Positions 38,401 to 46,097 of a DNA stretch of 64,000 nucleotides are shown piece by piece; positions within the stretch are counted from its first letter, which is position 1, and the number at the start of each line of letters is the position of its first letter. Under the pieces are notes generated by a model. That model did no database searches. It was not told where the DNA came from and saw nothing but the letters and a program-made list of their open reading frames with translations. Made by a program: the position numbers and the translations under genes. This DNA is from Bacteroidota bacterium (GTDB lineage Bacteria > Bacteroidota > Bacteroidia > Chitinophagales > Chitinophagaceae), in the NCBI GenBank assembly GCA_016706595.1, contig JADJJH010000001.1, positions 434,001 through 498,000 on the forward strand. Direction: 5' to 3'.

Positions 38401-39002
38401 GCTAACTTGATTAATTCAATATTTACTTTGTCTTGATCGGGAATGCCATGTCGTTGCAGTTCAACATAATAATCTTCACCAAAGATATCGAGCCACCATT
38501 TGAATTCTTTTTCACCGGCTTCAACGCCATCTCGTAAGATAGTACGAGGAACGGATGCACCTAAACAACAAGTTGAGGCAATTAATCCTTCGTGATATTG
38601 TAGAATAAGTTCTTTATCGATTCGCGGATATTTACCATATAATCCTTCTGTATATCCTAATGAGCAAAGTTTGATAAGATTTTTATAACCCTCTTTATTT
38701 TTTGCTAGTAATAATTGATGGTAACGAACATCCTTTTGTTCTTTAGTGAATTGTTGTTTTGTTCTATCGCTTACCACATAAAATTCACAACCCACAATGG
38801 GTTTCACTAATAAATTGCCATTTTCATCTTTATATTTTTTGGCTTCTTTTACAAAATCAAAAACGCCAAACATATTTCCATGATCGGTGATAGCAATAGC
38901 CGGCATCTTATCGGCAATGGCTTTTTTAAATAAACCTTTAATACTGCTAGCACCATCCAACAAAGAATATTGTGTATGATTATGGAGATGAGAAAATTTC
39001 AT
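35427..39002 (-). CDS. dnaE: DNA polymerase III subunit alpha (1191 aa)
   Basis: Replicative polymerase of the C family. N-terminal PHP domain begins FSHLHNHTQYSLLDGASS. The catalytic Asp pair is in MPDIDTDFDDIGRGKV. Other markers are GPGRGSAAGSVVAYC, FNKSHSTCYAYVAYQTAY, tandem helix-hairpin-helix near GMGAIKGVGEAA, and an OB fold (RSLRIAGYISSAQHL) near the C-terminus. The length of about 1190 residues is normal for DnaE1-type enzymes; it is not PolC, as there is no inserted 3'-5' exonuclease. It starts at ATG 39002 with the conserved N-terminus immediately after the start. Confidence 0.97.
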   Translation of the reverse strand: MKFSHLHNHTQYSLLDGASSIKGLFKKAIADKMPAIAITDHGNMFGVFDFVKEAKKYKDENGNLLVKPIVGCEFYVVSDRTKQQFTKEQKDVRYHQLLLAKNKEGYKNLIKLCSLGYTEGLYGKYPRIDKELILQYHEGLIASTCCLGASVPRTILRDGVEAGEKEFKWWLDIFGEDYYVELQRHGIPDQDKVNIELIKLAKKYNVKIIASNDSHYIEEEDSNAHDILLCVNTGELQSTPKMKEFVDDDTENKKQRFAFYNNQFFFKSTEQMIEVFSDLPEAIDNTNDIVSKVDLVSVTNDLLLPNFPLPAPFNNQDDYLEFLCIEGAKVRYGIFTPELDERLKFELGVIKKMGFAGYFLIVSDIIRYSKNNGVVVGPGRGSAAGSVVAYCVGITSIDPLKYNLLFERFLNPERASMPDIDTDFDDIGRGKVVEYIVNTYGKNQVAHIITYGTMAAKSSIKDVARVMDLPLEESNMLAKLVPDRPGTSLGEMLHIKEADLKKKDNIAAEDIQNVQTLQKFYNGDDLKARILHEAEKLEGTVRNTGIHAAGIIIGPKDLMEIMPLCKQKDIDLYVTQFSGNVVEEAGAIKIDVLGLSNLSIIRDAMILIEENHGLKIDIDKIPLDDAKTFKLYQDGDTEGTFQFASAGMKKYLKELKPDNIEDLIAMNALYRPGPIEYIPEFIERKHGRKEIQYDLPEMEEVLKETYGVTVYQEQVMLLSQKLANFSKGDADILRKAMGKKQLDVLQKMYAKFLEGCLANHHPVAACEKIWNDWTKFAQYAFNKSHSTCYAYVAYQTAYLKANYQAEYMAALLNSQGNIESVSQFMQECKKMGLAVQGPDINESKKGFSVNNEGIIRFGMGAIKGVGEAAVMEIIAEREKNGKFADVFDMIRRLSSRSVNKKTLECLVMAGGLDCFKNMHRAQYFLLAPGENQTNLEKIIRYGQQVISGATQHTHSLFGDIGMPEIALPKIHETDTWSLTELLDKEKDMVGIYISAHPLDNFIFEMTHYGFIPLSDIDKDIYKKRSLRIAGYISSAQHLISKKGTFWGKFKLVDFNGEHEFTLFKDDYLKYKDMMIQNNKVMISGMFQNRWNSETEFEFKIQSMILLDDVKKTFTKRLNMTIQLEKLDQAFLEVIQKYGDKPGKCELGIHVIDQSNQQAVKLYTPMRKVELSDGFLDALSKMDGLLYNIVTN

Positions 39003-39340
39003 GTGTTTTAGTAAAGTTTTCTTTATTCGTTACCTATTATTCAGCCTCAAAACATTTGCTCATATTGCCGAGAAATGTCATGTTTCAAATCCTATAAATA
39101 ATCTAAAGATTGCCAAAAGTAAGCTGTCATCTCCTAGTCGTTCTAAAAAGTTATGTACATTATGGCGAGTTAAATTTGAACGTATAATTAACAAAGAATT
39201 CAGTATTCGAAATTACTCTAATGTGTATTTTATGTATGCGTTTTTGCTTGACAAATAGTAGAAATTATTGTAGAAAATGGAATTGGTGATCTATAACAAA
39301 AATTTTATACATTTATAGCGTTTAAGAACTTTATCAATTT
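39003..39340. other. 338-bp divergent intergenic region (dnaE / cyclase)
   Basis: Contains the divergent promoters of dnaE and the cyclase gene. A near-consensus -7 element TACATTTA lies at 39308-39315, 25 nt before the cyclase ATG. An 85-codon plus-strand frame at 39001-39258 overlaps the dnaE start, has no recognisable features and is probably not a gene. Confidence 0.5.
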
Positions 39341-41251
39341 ATGTTTTTACGAAATATATTACCGTTTGTTATTTTATTGTTTGCCGTAAACTATGCGGTA
39401 GCTCAAAATAAAGAAATTGATAGTTTGAAAAATACCCTTGCGGTTGATGAACATGACTCAACGGTTGTTGATGTTTTGATAGAATTAAGTGCCCAGTATA
39501 GAGGCATTTCTTTGGATACCGCCTTGGTGTATGCAAAAAAAGCAAAAAATTTAGCCGATGAAATTAAATATCCAAAAGGGCAGGGGTATGCTTTAAAGGC
39601 CATTGGCCTGGCGTATAATATGAAAGGTGATTATGTTGAAGCCCTTAGATTTTGGAAAGATGCCTTGCAAGTATTTGAAAAGCATGATATCAAAGTAGGT
39701 ACCGCCAATATGTTGAATAATATCGGTGTGATATATTACAATAAAAGTGACGAGCAGAATGCCCTCGATTATTATTTACGATCTTTAAAAGTTTCTGAAG
39801 AAATTAAAGACACCTTGCGTATTGCAACCGCTTATGCAAACTTAGGTGGGGTTTATAGTAATAAAGCTACTACTTACGATAAATCGCTTCAATACCATAA
39901 GAAGGCATTGGCACTCAGCGAAGCTATCCACGATTCAGTGCTGATTGGAAGTAGTAATGCGAACATCGGTGAAATATTATTGAACCAAAATAAACTCGAT
40001 AGCGCTATTACCTATTTAATGCAAGGTCGGAAAGTGTATGTAGGGTCAGCAGATTTGCCTTATATTTTAAATATCATTGGTAAAGTATATCGAGCAAAAA
40101 AACAATTTTACCAAGCCATCACATTTCACCAACAAGCTTATGATACTGCGGCATTCCATGATGCTCGTTTAGATATGGCACAAGCTTTATTAGGCATAGC
40201 AGAATCGTATAAAGAAGCTAATGATGCACCGGCAGCTATTGATGTTTATTTGAAAGCTCAAGTACTTTTTGAAGAAATTGGATTAGATGAAAGTTATGAT
40301 TTGAAAACAGTGTATGAAGGATTATCGGCTTGTTATATGAAGCAAAAAAATTATCAGAAGGCCATGGAGTATCATACCAAATTGTTAGAGGTCAAGGATA
40401 AAATTTATAATATCGAAGTTGATAAAAGTTTAAGCACCAAATTGTTTGCCTATGAAATCGATAAAAAGCAAAACGAAATTAATTTACAACAGTCGGTAAT
40501 CAGTCGACAAAATTTAGTACGTAACGGATTGCTTGGTGGTATGTTAATTGTACTCCTTTTTGCCAGTGTATTTTTTATACAACGAAATAAAATTGGGAAA
40601 GAAAAGAAACGTAGCGATGCATTACTATTAAATATCCTTCCCGAAGAAACTGCCGAAGAATTAAAACAAACCGGAACTGCTAAGGCGAAAAGTTTTGATG
40701 AAGTAACCGTATTATTTACCGACTTTAAAAATTTCACTCGCATGAGTGAGGAGCTTACCGCACAAGAATTAGTAAATGAAATTCATTATTGTTATTGTGC
40801 ATTCGACGATATCATTAGCCAGTATGATATCGAAAAAATTAAAACTATTGGTGATAGTTATATGTGCGCTTCAGGCTTGCCTATGGAAAATCCACATCAT
40901 GCTGTAGAAATGCTAAAGGCTGCATTTGAAATTCGTGAATTTATTGACAAAGAGAAAGCAAAGCGTATAGCCGACAATAAACCTTATTTTGAAATTCGAA
41001 TAGGGTTAAATAGTGGCCCGGTGGTTGCTGGCATTGTGGGTAATAAAAAGTTTGCCTACGATATTTGGGGCGATGCGGTAAATATTGCTTCCCGCATGGA
41101 ATCATCCGGTGAACCCGGTAAAATCAATGTAAGTGGCGCAACCTGCGAATTGGTGAAAGATCATTGTATAAGTACGTATCGAGGTAAAATTGAAGCTAAA
41201 AATAAAGGTGCTATTGATATGTATTTTGTGGAAAGATTAGAGACAGCGTAA
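39341..41251 (+). CDS. TPR-sensor adenylate cyclase, class III (636 aa)
   Basis: Membrane-bound nucleotidyl cyclase making cAMP. Signal peptide or N-terminal anchor MFLRNILPFVILLFAVNYAVAQ, then TPR repeats at residues about 40-370 (ANMLNNIGVIYYNKSDEQNA and similar), which would face the periplasm. A coiled segment and one transmembrane helix at about 393-412 lead to the cyclase domain at about 440-630. Metal-binding Asp are D461 (LFTDFKNFTRM) and D505 (TIGDSYM). Substrate-determining K501 (KIKTIGD) and D574 (YDIWGDAVNIASRM) match adenylate rather than guanylate specificity, with Asn and Arg of the transition state also present. It sits 28 bp before uvrA. The ligand of the TPR domain is unknown. 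Confidence 0.92.
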   Translation: MFLRNILPFVILLFAVNYAVAQNKEIDSLKNTLAVDEHDSTVVDVLIELSAQYRGISLDTALVYAKKAKNLADEIKYPKGQGYALKAIGLAYNMKGDYVEALRFWKDALQVFEKHDIKVGTANMLNNIGVIYYNKSDEQNALDYYLRSLKVSEEIKDTLRIATAYANLGGVYSNKATTYDKSLQYHKKALALSEAIHDSVLIGSSNANIGEILLNQNKLDSAITYLMQGRKVYVGSADLPYILNIIGKVYRAKKQFYQAITFHQQAYDTAAFHDARLDMAQALLGIAESYKEANDAPAAIDVYLKAQVLFEEIGLDESYDLKTVYEGLSACYMKQKNYQKAMEYHTKLLEVKDKIYNIEVDKSLSTKLFAYEIDKKQNEINLQQSVISRQNLVRNGLLGGMLIVLLFASVFFIQRNKIGKEKKRSDALLLNILPEETAEELKQTGTAKAKSFDEVTVLFTDFKNFTRMSEELTAQELVNEIHYCYCAFDDIISQYDIEKIKTIGDSYMCASGLPMENPHHAVEMLKAAFEIREFIDKEKAKRIADNKPYFEIRIGLNSGPVVAGIVGNKKFAYDIWGDAVNIASRMESSGEPGKINVSGATCELVKDHCISTYRGKIEAKNKGAIDMYFVERLETA

Positions 41252-41279
41252 ATTCACAATTTCACCCTATTTTTACCCG

Positions 41280-44114
41280 GTGACAAAATTCATAGAAGTA
41301 ATTGGTGCCCGTGAACATAATCTGAAGAATATTTCAGTTTCTATTCCCAAAAATAAATTAACGGTCATTACCGGCATTAGCGGAAGTGGCAAATCTTCGT
41401 TGGCATTTGATACCATACATGCCGAAGGACAACGTAGATATATGGAAAGTTTTTCGGCCTATGCACGTCAGTTTGTAGGTAATTTAGAACGACCAGATGT
41501 TGACAAAGTAGAAGGCTTATCGCCGGTAATTGCTATCGAACAAAAAACAACGAATAAAAGCCCGCGCTCAACGGTTGGTACCGTTACCGAAATTTATGAT
41601 TTCTTACGTTTATTATTTGCACGTGCCGGTGAAGCCTATAGTTTCAATACCGGTAAAAAAATGGTTCGCTATTCTGAAGAAGAAATGGTTGAACATATTT
41701 ATCACTCCTACGCCAACGAAAAAATAATATTACTAGCTCCAATTGTAAAAGGTCGTAAAGGGCATTATCGTGAGTTGTTTGATCAACTCCGTAAGCAAGG
41801 CTTTTTACGCGTTCGTGTAGATGGTGAACTCATGGAGTTGAAAGAAAAAATGCAAGTCGATCGTTATAAAATTCATGATATCGAAATTGTCATCGACCGA
41901 TTGAAAGTTGAAAAATCATCTCACATTCGATTAGTTGAAAGTATACAAAGCAGCTTAAAACATGGTAACGATCAATTGATTGTTTTACGTCATGAAGGTA
42001 AAGGGAATGATGCAGATGTGCAATTGCTTTCGAAGCAATTGATGTGTGCCGATACCGGAATTTCATACGATGAACCTTCGCCAAATTCTTTTTCATTTAA
42101 TTCGCCTTATGGAGCTTGCTCTCAGTGCAAAGGACTAGGAACAGTGTATACCATCGAAAATGATTTAGTAATACCCGATAAAAGCAAGAGCATTTCCGAT
42201 GGTGGTATTGCGCCTTTAGGCGAAGCGAGAGATGTTTATGTTTATCAGCAAGTAGAAGCCCTAGCCAAGCAATATAAGTTTGATATCAAGAAACCGATAG
42301 CCTTAATTCCTGAAAAAGCGCTGAATGTTTTATTGTATGGAACCGAAGAAAAGGTAGATGTGCTTGTTGACTATGATGATTCGCCAAAAGCTTATGCCAC
42401 TAAATTTGAAGGTATCGTAAATATGGTAATTCGATGGTTCCATTCTACCTCAAGCGATTATGTAAAAGATTGGGCTGAAAAGTTTATGCGTTTAAATGTT
42501 TGTCCAACCTGCCAAGGCGCTCGCTTAAAAAAGGAAAGCTTATGGTTTAAAATGGATGAAAAGAATATTCATGAATTAAGTGCCATGAGTTTATCTGAAT
42601 TGCGACTTTGGTTTAATGGCATTGAAAAGCGCTTAACTAAAAAGCAAAATTTAATAGCCATTGAAATTTTTAAAGAAATCAAAGAACGTCTTGATTTTTT
42701 GTTGGATGTGGGTTTAGATTATCTATCACTCGATCGCCCATCACGTAGTATAAGCGGAGGTGAAAGTCAGCGTATACGCTTAGCCACACAAATTGGTTCT
42801 AAGCTTCAAGGCATTACGTATATTTTAGATGAACCGAGTATTGGTTTACATCAGCGCGATAATCAACGATTGATTACCGCTTTGCAAAGTTTGCGCGATG
42901 TAGGAAACACGGTGATCGTTGTAGAACATGATAAAGATATTATGTTACATGCCGATCACTTGATAGATATCGGTCCGGGAGCCGGTACGTTAGGCGGACA
43001 TATTGTAAGCCAAGGCATACCTTCTTCATTTTTATTGCAAGATACCCCAACGGCTAATTACTTAAAAGGGACACAAAAAATTGAACTTCCTAAAGAACGA
43101 CGAAAAGGCAATGGGTTAGAAATTGAATTGAAAGAAGCCAGTGGAAATAATTTAAAAAAGGTAAATGTGAAATTCCCTTTAGGGAAATTTATTTGTGTTA
43201 CCGGTGTTTCGGGTAGTGGTAAATCAACCTTGATCAATGAAACCTTTTATCCCATCTTATCGCAATATATATACGGGAGCAAAACAGATCCCATGTCTTA
43301 TAAATCGGTAAAAGGTATTGAACAAATTGATAAAGTAATTGAAATTGATCAGTCGCCCATTGGAAGAACACCACGAAGTAATCCGGCAACCTATTGCAAC
43401 TTTTTTAATGATGTTCGTCAATTATTCGCCATTATACCCGAAGCAAAAATTCGTGGTTATAAACCCGGACGGTTTTCGTTTAACGTAAAAGGCGGTAGAT
43501 GCGAAACTTGCGAAGGCGCCGGCATGAAAACCATTGAAATGAATTTCTTGCCCGATATTCATGTGCATTGTGAGCGTTGTAATGGAAAACGATTTAATCG
43601 TGAAACACTAGAGATCAGATACAAAGGAAAATCAATCGCCGATATTTTAGAAATGACGGTTGCCGAAGCCGTTGATTTTTTTAAACATATTCCAAGCCTA
43701 TACCGTAAGGTTAAAACTTTAGAAGATGTAGGTTTAGATTATTTAACGCTTGGACAAAGTGCAGTAACCTTAAGTGGAGGTGAAGCGCAACGTGTAAAGT
43801 TAGCAACCGAGTTATCGAAAAAGGATACAGGAAAAACTTTTTATATTTTAGATGAACCCACTACCGGATTGCATTTTCAAGATATTGAAATGTTGCTAAA
43901 GGTGTTACAAAAATTAGTGGATCGTGGCAATACCGTTTTAGTAATTGAACATAATTTAGATGTCATTAAAGTTGCTGATCATATTATTGATCTCGGACCT
44001 GAAGGAGGCAAGGGTGGGGGAATGATATTAGCAACCGGTACTCCTGAAGAAATTGTAAAAGTGAAAGCGAGTATTACCGGACAATTTTTGAAGGATGAGT
44101 TGGCTGGAAAGTAG
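41280..44114 (+). CDS. uvrA: Excinuclease ABC subunit A (944 aa)
   Basis: Damage-recognition ATPase of nucleotide excision repair, forming a complex with UvrB. The start is GTG at 41280, giving MTKFIEVIGAREHNLKNI, the conserved family N-terminus; there is no upstream ATG. Two ABC ATPase modules are intact: Walker A GISGSGKSSLAFDT and GVSGSGKSTLINET; signatures SGGESQRIRLATQIG and SGGEAQRVKLATELS; Walker B ILDEPSIGLHQRD and ILDEPTTGLHFQD. Zinc modules CSQCKGLG, CPTCQGARL, and CETCEGAG with CERCNGKRF are complete. The length matches normal UvrA. It follows the cyclase gene by 28 bp, perhaps a chance operon. Confidence 0.97.
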   Translation: MTKFIEVIGAREHNLKNISVSIPKNKLTVITGISGSGKSSLAFDTIHAEGQRRYMESFSAYARQFVGNLERPDVDKVEGLSPVIAIEQKTTNKSPRSTVGTVTEIYDFLRLLFARAGEAYSFNTGKKMVRYSEEEMVEHIYHSYANEKIILLAPIVKGRKGHYRELFDQLRKQGFLRVRVDGELMELKEKMQVDRYKIHDIEIVIDRLKVEKSSHIRLVESIQSSLKHGNDQLIVLRHEGKGNDADVQLLSKQLMCADTGISYDEPSPNSFSFNSPYGACSQCKGLGTVYTIENDLVIPDKSKSISDGGIAPLGEARDVYVYQQVEALAKQYKFDIKKPIALIPEKALNVLLYGTEEKVDVLVDYDDSPKAYATKFEGIVNMVIRWFHSTSSDYVKDWAEKFMRLNVCPTCQGARLKKESLWFKMDEKNIHELSAMSLSELRLWFNGIEKRLTKKQNLIAIEIFKEIKERLDFLLDVGLDYLSLDRPSRSISGGESQRIRLATQIGSKLQGITYILDEPSIGLHQRDNQRLITALQSLRDVGNTVIVVEHDKDIMLHADHLIDIGPGAGTLGGHIVSQGIPSSFLLQDTPTANYLKGTQKIELPKERRKGNGLEIELKEASGNNLKKVNVKFPLGKFICVTGVSGSGKSTLINETFYPILSQYIYGSKTDPMSYKSVKGIEQIDKVIEIDQSPIGRTPRSNPATYCNFFNDVRQLFAIIPEAKIRGYKPGRFSFNVKGGRCETCEGAGMKTIEMNFLPDIHVHCERCNGKRFNRETLEIRYKGKSIADILEMTVAEAVDFFKHIPSLYRKVKTLEDVGLDYLTLGQSAVTLSGGEAQRVKLATELSKKDTGKTFYILDEPTTGLHFQDIEMLLKVLQKLVDRGNTVLVIEHNLDVIKVADHIIDLGPEGGKGGGMILATGTPEEIVKVKASITGQFLKDELAGK

Positions 44115-44279
44115 TTTTAAGTTATTGGATTACAGTAAAAAGTCCTGAGAATTTTAAATGATGGTGAGCTGTAATAGAAACCTTGTCTGAATGACCATTT
44201 ATTTTCTAATTGGTATGGGTATAGTTTCTGGCCCTATTGAAAGTATGCATTGCATTAACTAACTTTCGGTTTTTATTGT

Positions 44280-45305
44280 ATGAAGATTTTATTTATTCGC
44301 TTTTCATCTATTGGTGATATTGTTTTAACTACACCGGTTGTTCGTTGTGTAAAGCAACAATTACCTCATGCAGAGGTTCATTATCTTACTAAGAAAAGTT
44401 TTTCCGCAATCATTGAAAATAATCCATATATCGATAAACATTTTTATTTAGATGGAGGCGATATGTTGCCCATTGTGATGGAATTATTGAAAGAGAAATA
44501 CGATATCGTCATTGATTTACACCGCAATCTTCGAACCTTATATATTAAGTCTCTATTGCGACAAGCATTTAATAGTCGTGTAAAAAATTACACCTTCTCT
44601 AAGCTCAATATTCGTAAGTGGTTATTTACCAATTTGAAATTAAATTGTATGCCTGATATAAGCATTGTTGAACGATACTTTAAGGCGGTTACATCATTAG
44701 GTGTAAAAAATGACGGACAAGGTTTAGACTATTTCATTTCGGCAAGTGATGAAATTAATAAGGATGATTTGCCAATGAGTCATATGTTAGGTTTTGCCGC
44801 TATTGCAATTGGCGGACAACATGAAACCAAGAAAATGCCGGTAGAAAAGTGGAAAGCGTTTTGTAGCCAATTTGATTTTCCGATGGTACTTATGGGCGGA
44901 AAGGAAGATGCATCTAATGCCGCAGAGATTTGCAAGATCGATCCAATAAAAATGTATAATGCTTGCGGCAAATTTAGTTTAAATGAAAGTGCACATATTA
45001 TTCAAAAATCGCGCTTTGTTATCACGCACGATACAGGCTTGATGCATATAGCAGCATCTTTTAAAAAACCTATCATATCCATATGGGGCAATACAGTTCC
45101 TGAATTTGGCATGTTTCCGTATTATGGATACAATAATCTCAAAACGAATATTGCGCCGCAATCTTATATCATTGAAAACAAAAAATTGTTTTGTCGACCG
45201 TGTAGTAAAATAGGCTATGCTAAATGTCCGAAAAAACATTTTAATTGTATGCAGAAAATTGAAATTGCCGAGATCTTAGTAAAGGCTCAATTACTAAAAG
45301 CATAA
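44280..45305 (+). CDS. Glycosyltransferase family 9, heptosyltransferase-like (341 aa)
   Basis: ADP-heptose or related sugar transferase of lipopolysaccharide synthesis, cytoplasmic side of the inner membrane. The N-terminus MKILFIRFSSIGDIVLTTPVV is the family hallmark, with EVHYLTKKSF and DIVIDLHRNLRT following. The C-terminal nucleotide-binding lobe shows SRFVITHDTGLMHIAA and KPIISIWGNTVPEFGM. The length of about 340 residues is normal. A late Cys cluster (KKLFCRPCSKIGYAKCPKKHFNC) is noted in this family. No other LPS gene is adjacent, so the acceptor cannot be named. Confidence 0.93.
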   Translation: MKILFIRFSSIGDIVLTTPVVRCVKQQLPHAEVHYLTKKSFSAIIENNPYIDKHFYLDGGDMLPIVMELLKEKYDIVIDLHRNLRTLYIKSLLRQAFNSRVKNYTFSKLNIRKWLFTNLKLNCMPDISIVERYFKAVTSLGVKNDGQGLDYFISASDEINKDDLPMSHMLGFAAIAIGGQHETKKMPVEKWKAFCSQFDFPMVLMGGKEDASNAAEICKIDPIKMYNACGKFSLNESAHIIQKSRFVITHDTGLMHIAASFKKPIISIWGNTVPEFGMFPYYGYNNLKTNIAPQSYIIENKKLFCRPCSKIGYAKCPKKHFNCMQKIEIAEILVKAQLLKA

Positions 45306-45425
45306 ATGAGTAAACACATTCTGTTTCTATGATGAGGAGATGATGGATAAAATACATTCTCATCAATAATTCGACATAATATTAAAATTGCTTTACTATC
45401 TTTATCATACCAAAAAATAAATTGT

Positions 45426-46019
45426 ATGATAAACAAACCCTTCTTTTTTAGTCAGGTTAAACTACACCTATTTGGTGGAAGTTTTACCCAAAAACAAGTG
45501 AACGGACTGAATGCAATTCTCACAGAATGGGAAGCAAAATTTTCAAGAAACGATGACCGGTTTTTAGCTTATATGTTGGCAACGGTTCATCATGAAACCG
45601 ATAAGCAAATGCAACCTATTGAAGAATACGGAAAAGGAAGAGGTAAGGATTATGGAAGGAAATTAAAAATGGGAAGAGGCCCGGGTCGACGTGTTGCTTA
45701 TTCAACACCCAACCAACTCTACTATGGTCGAGGTTATGTACAACTCACTTGGTACGAAAATTATGAAAGAGCCGCCAAAGAATTGAAAGTGGATTGCTTA
45801 CAACATCCTGAACTTACTTTAGACTTAAGCATTGCCACTCAAATAATGTTTGCCGGCATGACAAAAGGTTGGTTTACCGGTAAAAAACTTAGCGACTACT
45901 TTAATAAAACCAAAGCAGATTGGGTAAATGCACGCCGTATTATAAATGGTCTAGATAAAGCCCAACTCATTAAAGATTATGCGATAAAATATTATGCTGC
46001 GATAAGTTATACGGTTTAA
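45426..46019 (+). CDS. GH19 chitinase/lysozyme-like protein (197 aa)
   Basis: Glycoside hydrolase family 19-type lysozyme fold enzyme. The catalytic Glu is likely in ATVHHETDKQM, and the family's conserved YYGRGYVQLTWYENY lines the cleft. Helices LSIATQIMFAGMTKGWFTG and WVNARRIINGLD follow. It lacks a signal peptide, linker or wall-binding domain, like phage endolysins, which rely on a holin. No holin or other phage gene is nearby. Isolated endolysin-like GH19 genes occur in Bacteroidetes and may be domesticated. A -7-like element TATCTTTA precedes it. Confidence 0.85.
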   Translation: MINKPFFFSQVKLHLFGGSFTQKQVNGLNAILTEWEAKFSRNDDRFLAYMLATVHHETDKQMQPIEEYGKGRGKDYGRKLKMGRGPGRRVAYSTPNQLYYGRGYVQLTWYENYERAAKELKVDCLQHPELTLDLSIATQIMFAGMTKGWFTGKKLSDYFNKTKADWVNARRIINGLDKAQLIKDYAIKYYAAISYTV

Positions 46020-46054
46020 ACTACAATCTTCTATTTTCAGACTTCAGACTCAGT

Positions 46055-46082
46055 CTTCAATCCGATAACTATCGGATTGAAG
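46055..46082. repeat. Intergenic palindrome, copy 2 (perfect 13-bp arms)
   Basis: CTTCAATCCGATA and TATCGGATTGAAG are perfect inverted arms around AC. It lies between the convergent ends of the GH19 gene and maeB, where a bidirectional terminator is expected. The inner 18 bp match the palindrome at 32953-32970 except for the centre, which is inverted. Confidence 0.7.
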
Positions 46083-46097
46083 TTTGATAATTGACTC

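Noticed and set aside
39001..39258. 85-codon frame upstream of the cyclase
   Set aside because: Overlaps the dnaE start and promoter region, has no recognisable motif, and its composition is like the intergenic DNA.
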